A stretch of DNA of 64,000 nucleotides, from NCBI RefSeq assembly GCF_016808335.1, contig NC_053141.1, positions 22,922,640-22,986,639 on the forward strand. The letters are read 5' to 3'. Numbering within the stretch: position 1 is the first letter of the stretch; each line of letters begins with the position of its first letter. The notes under the pieces were generated by a model, which saw only the letters and a program-made list of their open reading frames with translations, was not told the DNA's origin and did not search any database. The position numbers and the translations under genes are program-made. Below are positions 57,270 to 64,000 of this stretch, piece after piece. This DNA comes from Panicum virgatum. Its lineage: Eukaryota; Streptophyta; Magnoliopsida; Poales; Poaceae.

Positions 57270-58217
57270 TGTTACCATACTTCTATGACATGGATCGATA
57301 GCATGGCAACTCGGTGGAACTGGATAAGATTCTTCTCAGGCGACGGCAAGACGACGACGACCCTACCAACGCCGGCGTGCAGCGCACGGCTCTGTTCGGG
57401 GTACAGTTTAGTTCGAGTTCTTCTCCACGCAGGGAGGTAGCTTATATCCTCACGACACTCAATCAAGAAAGAAAAATGGGCAACGCTATTACATGGGCTG
57501 AGGTTTAACGGACCCAATCAGGCCCAGCAATTCTAGAGCTGATTTTGCAAAGACGCCTTCCTGGAGCGCGCACCTCCGAAGCCAAATTTTTTTAATTTTT
57601 ATATTTTTTTTCCTATTTGTCAAAAATATATGCCGAATTTTTTTTTTACAAAAATGTCATCCTGCCGCCAGTTCATCCGGCGGAAGCTAGGTACCGCCGG
57701 ATGAACAAGTCGTGCTGCCCATCGGAAGTGCACCGGGAATTTTTCATCTAAACAACGCTAGATTTGTTGTAATTACAAAGTTGTTTAGATCTGATTTCCG
57801 GTGCACTCCCGATGAGCAGCACGACTTGTTTAGATCTGATTTTTTAGATCTAAATGTTGTGTCTATTATTTAAACACCAGAATGATTCCAAATGAAAAAA
57901 GTTTGAATTACAAAGTTGTAGATCTCGTCGAGGTCTATAATTTTTGTATAAATTTTATCACAATCCGAATCCATATGAATTTGTTATAATTTTTGAAAAA
58001 TGTGCGGATGAACCGGCGGTATGTTTTCTACGGTGCACCTGCCGCCGGTTCATCCGGCGGTACCTACCTTCCGCAGGATAAACTGGCGGCAGGATGACAT
58101 TTTTGCAAAAAAAAAATCGGCATATATTTTTGATAAATCGAGAAAAAAATAATATAAAAAATAAAAAAATTCTCCGAAGCCAATGACGCTGTCTGGCCAG
58201 GTATAGGGGCGGTAACA
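57270..58217 (-). repeat. 5' LTR of the Reina-like element, split by a MITE
   Basis: It matches 50371-50714 from TGTTACC to GGTAACA, with a 589-bp insertion plus duplicated target. The minus-strand TATA-like box is at about 57440-57449, so the insertion lies on the upstream (U3) side of it. Confidence 0.88.
57584..58172. mobile_element. Mutator-like MITE in the LTR
   Basis: Flanked by TCCGAAGCC (57575-57583 and 58173-58181), a 9-bp duplication. Its terminal inverted repeats are about 100 bp, each containing AAAATGTCATCCTGCCGCC. A second inverted pair inside (about 57707-57735 and 57798-57828) could form a long hairpin. No ORF. Confidence 0.85.
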
Positions 58218-59386
58218 TGGAGACTTCGCACTACTTGAACAAGTCATCAAAGTAATTTCCTCATATCCAGTTTGAATGCAATTTGGGCTTCATGAACTGA
58301 AAAAAGGTGAAGTATGGTTCTTTTTAATAATGGCTTTTTATAGTAATAAAGGCTTTTTTACTGTTTTTTTTTGCGGGTAGGCTTTTTTACTGTTATGGCA
58401 ACCTGCTGCCTTAAATGGAAATTAAAAGTTATCTACGAATGACGAACCTTCTCTGATTGGACACACCCTTGTAGGTTCCTAGAGTTATCAGATTACTTAC
58501 TCTAGAAACTTAGCATATTCTAGGGAAAGGTCAGGCACGCTAAGTATGGATTATATTATGTTATCATGATTTTTCCACCACTGCTACTGCTTCCCCGTGA
58601 TACAACGAGCCATATATAGCATCGCCGTCATGCCAGCATGCACGCAGAACGCACAGCTCACGCACACGGAGCTGGCAGACACTTTGGGCGGTGGGCTCGC
58701 TTCAGCTTCAGCTCTCAGATCCAAGCTCTAGCCAAAGTTTGTAAAATAAATTAAGTATTTCATATTTTTATTTTAAATCTGAAATAGAAGTATAATGATT
58801 TAGCAAAAGATTCTTCATTTATTTACAACTCCGGCTCTAAGCATTGTCAGAGCTGGGTATGAGCAGCTCTAAAAATTTTACGAATTTTCTATAGTTGGAG
58901 CCATACCAAACACTAAGTTCTTCATCCGCTTTAACAAGAAAAAGGAGAGCTCATGCCGTTACCACATGAGACAAACCATCGTGGTCACAGAGAGCCAACC
59001 ATAGTCTGGTGCACATGCACCATGATTCTGCTTTCTCTTTTGCAAAAAAAAACATTATTTCTCGTTCATATAGTCTTGGGGTGCGTGCAAGAGCTCACAG
59101 CAAGTTTTACGGGGCTGAGTCAGCGGGCGATTGAGAGATCCACGCCAGACTATTCCGATGTGGAGGTGCAAGAAAGCAGGAGAGAGAACAGAATCACCGT
59201 TTCACAAGTCGCTCGGCGCAGGTGGAGGAATCTAGGCCCAAATGCCCGCTTTGAGCCCGTTGCTGGCGACTAATAAAGCAGCGACTTCTTCCTCCTCCTG
59301 ATCTCGTGCTCCCTCCACCTCCCTCACTCAATCTCTTCTGCTCCTCCTGCCAAAGCAATCTCCCGCGCGCCAAATCGATCCCCAGC
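58218..59386. other. No recognisable gene
   Basis: AT-rich DNA, with a GC-richer part at 58600-58740. Nothing supportable was found. The ORF 58953-59273 shows no motif I know. Confidence 0.45.
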
Positions 59387-59773
59387 CATGGGCGGAGCTA
59401 CATGTAGGCCAACCTGGGCCATGGCCCCCCTTCCTCTGTGCAAAGCATTCAGGTCGTAGGTTGCAGACACAATCACAACCAGCAATGCATCATCTTGGGA
59501 AAGAAATACAGTCCAAAATAAGCTACATGGAATGTGTTTCTGCTAGGCTAGTTAATCCCTATCGATTGTGAAGCTCAATTACAGCCCAAATATCTATAAA
59601 ACCATGGTTCAACTCTCTCTCTTTTTATTTTGCACACATGAATGCATCGGTTAGTTTTGAACATGTTCATGGCTAGCGATGGTGATGTTCAGAGAAAACA
59701 AAATCTAGGCACTTAGTGCCAGCCGTTGAACTTGCCCGGCCCCTCCTAGGTCCCAGGGCTGGCTCCGCCACTG
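59387..59773. mobile_element. hAT-type MITE
   Basis: The ends CATGGGCGGAGCTAC and, on the other strand, CAGTGGCGGAGCCAGCC are inverted repeats. The flanks TCCCCAGC (59379-59386) and TCCCCGGC (59774-59781) are an 8-bp duplication with one mismatch. An 8-bp TSD and a CAGTGGCGGAGCC-type end are typical of hAT-derived MITEs. 387 bp, no coding. Confidence 0.75.
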
Positions 59774-59883
59774 TCCCCGGCATGCCAAATCGAAGGCTAA
59801 AGCCACCCCCCCAATCCTTATCTAGTTCATCCACAATCACCACAAAACCCTAAACAACAAACTGACCGCCAATCCCATACGAG

Positions 59884-61519
59884 ATGCCTTGTCAATCCAA
59901 AAGGGCCTATGCCCTAGCACCAATGGAGATCCCGCCACCGCCTGGTGCTCATCCTATTCCACCATCGGCCACCCCTTCCATGTTTGGGCTTAGCGCTTGG
60001 TGCCCTCCATATCCACCACAGTCCATGGTGCCCTCCTCCACTCCATACTAGATTCATAGGCTACAGCACCCAAACATGGCCGGCTCATTGCCTCAAGGCC
60101 CTTGGTGGGCACCTGCTTCCTCTGCAAATATGGAAGACTCCAATCTGCAGGTTTTGTAAGTGTTTCTTGCATTCAAACTTGGTTTATCTTCTTTTTTGTC
60201 CACTTGCGTATGAACTAGAGCATGGTAGTTAGTTTCTAGTGACAAAATTTGTTGATTGCTCAATTTCTAGTATGCGTGGTAGTATTTTTACGTGTGGAAG
60301 TTCAGTTCAGTTCAGTTGAATAAATTCATTTGTGTATGGATTAGTCCTGCTCAAAGTTTAGTTGTGCTTCATATAGCCAAATATTATGAGAACATGTACC
60401 ACAATTGTGCTTCATGAAAATTTCCTTTCTACTGCTGATTTTTGTTATAGTGATATAATGTTGTCTTTTCTCTTTACCAGGGGAGTGGATTCTACCCCAC
60501 CAGGTGGTTTGCTGAATTTCTTCAATAAAAAACCCACCTAAGAATGGACCTCCACTAGTTGTGATCAATGGTACTTCATCGCAGCTGATCAATATTGGTG
60601 ACGACACAAGCTTTGATTATCCTAGGACTGAAAAGTGCATGCTAGGGACAAAAGATGAGGATATTATTTTGATAAGTTTTTTAAATCATATTAGCACGGC
60701 ATTAAAACACCTCTTTTGATAATATTATAGGTTGGTACCTGGGTTAACAATTCAAATGATGCAATCCGTGCAAACTACAAGAAGAATGACCAATATTGAA
60801 AAGATGTTACTGCCGCCTACAATAGTGCAATCCCAAAAAATCGTGCAAGTCTAATGAAGTGTGTCAAGGATCGATTTGGAAGAATTAAGAAAAAGGGTTG
60901 CATGGTTTTGTGGTAGCTGGAAGGAGGCTAATGCTATGTGGGCTAGTGGTAAATCTGATGTGGATCTAATGGACAGGGCACTGAAACTTTATGGGGAGAG
61001 CATAAAAAAGATGGTCCATTTATGTTTAAACCTTGTTGGGATGTTCTTCGCAAGGAACCAAAATGTGATGCCTATTTAGAATGCCTTGCAAATTTAGATC
61101 CAGAAAAGAGAAAGTTCAATCTTGAGGACGATGTGGGGCTGCATTTCTCTGTAGATGACGACAAAGAGGAATGGCCAATAGGGAGCAACAAAGATAAAGA
61201 GCTCCAAAAATGAAAGAGGAAGGATCAAGATTGTATTATAGAACGTCAAGAAGAACTGTAGCTACTTGTAGATGCTCAGAATAAAGCAAATGAAGGCCAG
61301 AAAGAGATGCTAGATACACAAAAGTGTGTGTCTAGTGAGAATCTTGAAGCTCGGAAGTTTGCTTACCTTGCAACAAAAGAGAGTAAGGAGTCAGACATGC
61401 TAGAAACATACCGAGACCTATTGAAGCAAGACACAACTGTTATGGCTGAAGATGTGAGATCTGAGCATGTGTTAGCACTGAGGTGTTTCAGGGAGAAGTT
61501 ATTTGGCAACACTAACTAA
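59884..61519 (+). pseudogene. PIF/Harbinger ORF1 (Myb/SANT-like protein), decayed
   Basis: Exon 1 opens with ATG at 59884 and a Pro-rich frame (MEIPPPPGAHPIPPS), has a premature stop after about 55 codons and ends at a GTAAGT donor (60156). An intron with a TCTTTACCAG acceptor (60480) leads to exon 2. Exon 2 shows SANT-like DNA-binding pieces in shifting frames (VGTWVNNSNDAIRANYKKND; CVKDRFGRIKK; WFCGSWKEAN), the FMFKPCWDVLRKEPKCDAYL segment and a charged C terminus ending at 61519. PIF ORF1 proteins assist the transposase in nuclear import and DNA binding. Confidence 0.7.
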
Positions 61520-61861
61520 GGTACTACCCTACTAAAACTGTTTTAGTGCTTCATTTGTTGCATGTTTTTACATAATACAAGTTGAATTTGTTCTCTACCG
61601 CATAAAATTATTCTATGCAGATAACAATGTATAATTAATCCAATCAATAATCAATAGTACAATACAATGTATTGTAATCAGATGAGATAATTATGAAATT
61701 GACTTCTACATATTAGAATGTATCATTAATCCAGTCAATAGTCTGCAGATAATTATGCAACATAGCACATCTATATATACTGCTACCTCCCAACTTCATA
61801 TCCTGCCAACCATATTCACCTTCTCCTCCATCTTCCTCACTCTCTATGGCAGATTCATATA

Positions 61862-62404
61862 TGGCATGCACTCTTTGGAGTTGCTATTTCCAACAATGAC
61901 CTTAATGTGTTGAATTAGTCTCCACTGTTTTTTTATTCTCTAAAAGGAGAAGTCCCTCAAGTTCATTTTTCAGTCAACGAGAATGAGTATACAACAGGTT
62001 ATTATATTGCTGATGGTATATACCTAGAATGAGCTGCTTTCATGAAGACTATACCAGTTCCCAAACCTAGAAGCATAAGGTTTTTGCCGAGCACATGGGC
62101 AAGGAAAGATGTGGAACATGCTTTTGGGGTATTGCAGTCCCAATTTACCATTGTTCATCGGCCTGCACAGCTGTGGAAGCGGGAGAGTGTTGGGATGGGC
62201 ATGTTAGCCTATGTGATTCTCCACAATATGATAGTGGAAGATGAAAAGGAGGATGCGACCATTCACATTGACTTGAATGAGAGTCCAGGGGCTTCATTTG
62301 CTCTGCCTCTTGAAGTCAATGTTGGTGGCAATTTGTGTGTCACTGGTGTGCTGTGCAGAAAATGCTATCCATTCTCATTCGCAGCATATCCAACTGAAAA
62401 ATGA
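61862..62404 (+). pseudogene. PIF/Harbinger transposase, C-terminal part
   Basis: A frame with SNNDLNVLN (second catalytic Asp), FSVNENEYTTGYYIADGIYL and KDVEHAFGVLQSQFTIVHRP (catalytic Glu) and then YVILHNMIVEDE matches the DDE domain of PIF/Harbinger transposases. In-frame stops occur at about 61916 and 62030. The N-terminal third with the first Asp is missing. It follows ORF1 in the same orientation, as in many PIF elements. TIRs were not identified. Confidence 0.78.
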
Positions 62405-64000
62405 TTTGATTGAGCACATATGGCATAGGTTTGGAAATAGTCGCCGTAATTAATCATGGTAGAATACTAGTGCATATTTCTATATTTTTCAGTTAATACA
62501 GCATCATCATGATATCTTACAAATATCTTCCATTTTAAGAACTTACCTGGATGTGGTCATCGGTGGTGGTGCTACTGGTGCTATTTACGTGTACATTCTC
62601 TAGAGTTTGTTCTATTCATTAACTGAACTTTTTTGTATCAGTTTTGTTCATTTTCTATTTTTGAGCTTGCAGTGTTACTTGTGAACTGTTGATGCGGCTT
62701 GGTCGCTCCTTTCTACCGAAGATTCAAGCATGGTTGTGCCTTTATTTATCGTCGTCATTTAGATCATTGTTTTGCTTAAAACTTATTTGGTACCACTGTT
62801 GGTCAATGTTATTCTAAAAACTTCTGTAATGCTTATTATCGTTGTCAACTTGTCATGGCGCTGATATCTGGAATCATGCTATCTAGTTAATACGAACTAT
62901 GTACTGTTCTCTAAAGTTGTTGTGTTTGGTATTTTCTAGATGAGCATGTGTGGTTTCCATATTATGTTGTTTCATGAATTGCCACAAAGATCCTGGTCAC
63001 ATCAGATTATATCTACATGCAAGCATTAATTACTGGCTCTTTAATGCAGTTACTCTGTTAGCCAACTTAACAGCCAGTTGTATTATATGAACGAGCTTTG
63101 TTGAAGGCTCAAGCTGACATGGCGATGCATTCCGCCAGTAGCTGGCTAAACCATTAGCAATTAGCCCTCTCTTAAAGAGCCCGGGCCCACACATGGAATG
63201 CAGCAGAAATTGCAAGGAAGTTCTTAAGTTGCGTTGTCCTTCTAAGAACACCGCACCGATGAGGAAGATGGCCGGGTTACTGATTGTAATGGATGGGGTC
63301 ACTTTTCATCGGTTCATTTCGTATTTCCTCATGACGACGTTCCAGTGCAGCCACATTCTCGCGGCTTGCTTGCTGTAACGTACCGTAGCGAACTCAAATG
63401 GAAATTGAGTGCAGTGTGGTAAAAGCACCTTCATGCGCCTGCACTTGGGCACCAGCACCGAACCAGGCATGATTTTGGGCTTTTGTCAACCATGCTATTG
63501 CATGGTCCGTAGTGTCAACAATGGTTGTTCTATATCTCTACGAATTCGGCGGCTCAGGGTGATAGGGGCAGTATAATTCACAAACCTTAATATTTAATAT
63601 ATACTAACATTAAACTTGTCATTTTTTATTCCTCTATCATCCTGTTCCTCTCGTCCTACCTCACCTTATGGTCTCTAGTCACTTAACAAGTCATCCTCTC
63701 CTACTCAATCCAACTTTTTGTCATGGTCCATTCCACTCACAACCATAAGTACATTGCCTTAATGATCGAGTTGTTATCCCTCACCATGTTATACACATTG
63801 TTACCGGCGTGGCGGCATAAATGCTCTAAAAATAATATGTTGTGCTTGACTATAGTGTCACCAAAGTTGTCAATCAAATACTACTATCGTTGAAGAGTAA
63901 ATAGAGTAACGGTTCTCAATCCCTTTTCTTTCATCCAACTCTAGTACAATAACAAGAGCATTTCCATGCCAAGAACTTAATTTCGGTGGAAAGTAATGAA
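62405..64000. other. No recognisable feature
   Basis: AT-rich sequence, in part probably the distal end of the PIF/Harbinger element. No gene, LTR or MITE border could be supported. The ORFs 63030-63302 (minus) and 63193-63378 overlap each other and have no motif. Confidence 0.45.

Larger units (their letters stand above)
50371..58217 (-). mobile_element. Reina-like Ty3-gypsy chromovirus, decayed and twice interrupted
   Basis: Flanked by TGGAG on both sides (50366-50370 and 58218-58222). The LTRs are 50371-50714 (344 bp) and 57270-58217 (about 350 bp after removing a MITE). On the minus strand the order is PBS, gag, protease, RT, RNase H, integrase and a chromodomain-like tail running into the 3' LTR. 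Small LTRs, compact size and iMet priming fit the Reina clade. A solo LTR at 51026-52812 interrupts pol. Confidence 0.88.

Overview
This is a repeat-dense stretch of plant nuclear DNA, almost certainly from a grass (Poaceae). The evidence is nested Ty3-gypsy LTR retrotransposons of several lineages, solo LTRs, a CACTA element, Helitrons, Mutator-like and hAT-like miniature elements, and a decayed PIF/Harbinger transposon. No intact host gene could be supported. The host-derived pieces are a broken metacaspase fragment, one or two exon-like pieces and some GC-rich leader-like segments, most of them inside transposons. Every coding region named here is disrupted.

Positions 1-21952 hold a four-level nest. 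The lowest layer is a minus-strand Tat/RIRE2-like element (LTR 21382-21952 plus a gag fragment). A second minus-strand element is inserted in it (LTR 19434-21165, tRNA-iMet-type PBS). That one is split by an Athila-like element (1037-18756, TSD ATATG). The Athila-like element's 5' LTR is in turn split by a related gag-pol-less element (2097-9561, TSD ATCTT). The autonomous-type element carries gag, protease, RT-RNase H and integrase, all broken by stops or frameshifts. It also has an extra ORF after pol, with its own TATA-like box and a predicted SUMO-interacting motif.

Positions 21953-34752 hold unassigned DNA with a GC-rich block and a spliced exon-like piece, a 2.9-kb solo LTR (TSD TTCCT), and a 5'-truncated, internally deleted Tat-like element whose LTR and coding DNA both carry ACCGGTC arrays. 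A Helitron-like 3' end lies at 34752. A GCAACAT-rich repeat follows (35.4-36.5 kb).

Positions 37061-49751 hold a non-autonomous CACTA element (TSD TTT) containing tRNA-like sequences and a leader-like GC-rich region. Next comes a proposed plus-strand Helitron (41366-49751) with the metacaspase fragment. It is interrupted by a minus-strand Helitron (42482-46643) that encodes a decayed PIF1-type helicase and is itself interrupted by a Mutator-like MITE.

Positions 50371-58217 are a minus-strand Reina-like gypsy element (TSD TGGAG). A 1.8-kb solo LTR of an Athila-related family sits in its pol gene and a Mutator-like MITE in its 5' LTR. The last 6 kb contain a hAT-type MITE and a decayed PIF/Harbinger transposon with both of its usual genes. 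The window is therefore a record of serial transposition, and the functional interest lies in the transposons' own regulatory and accessory sequences.
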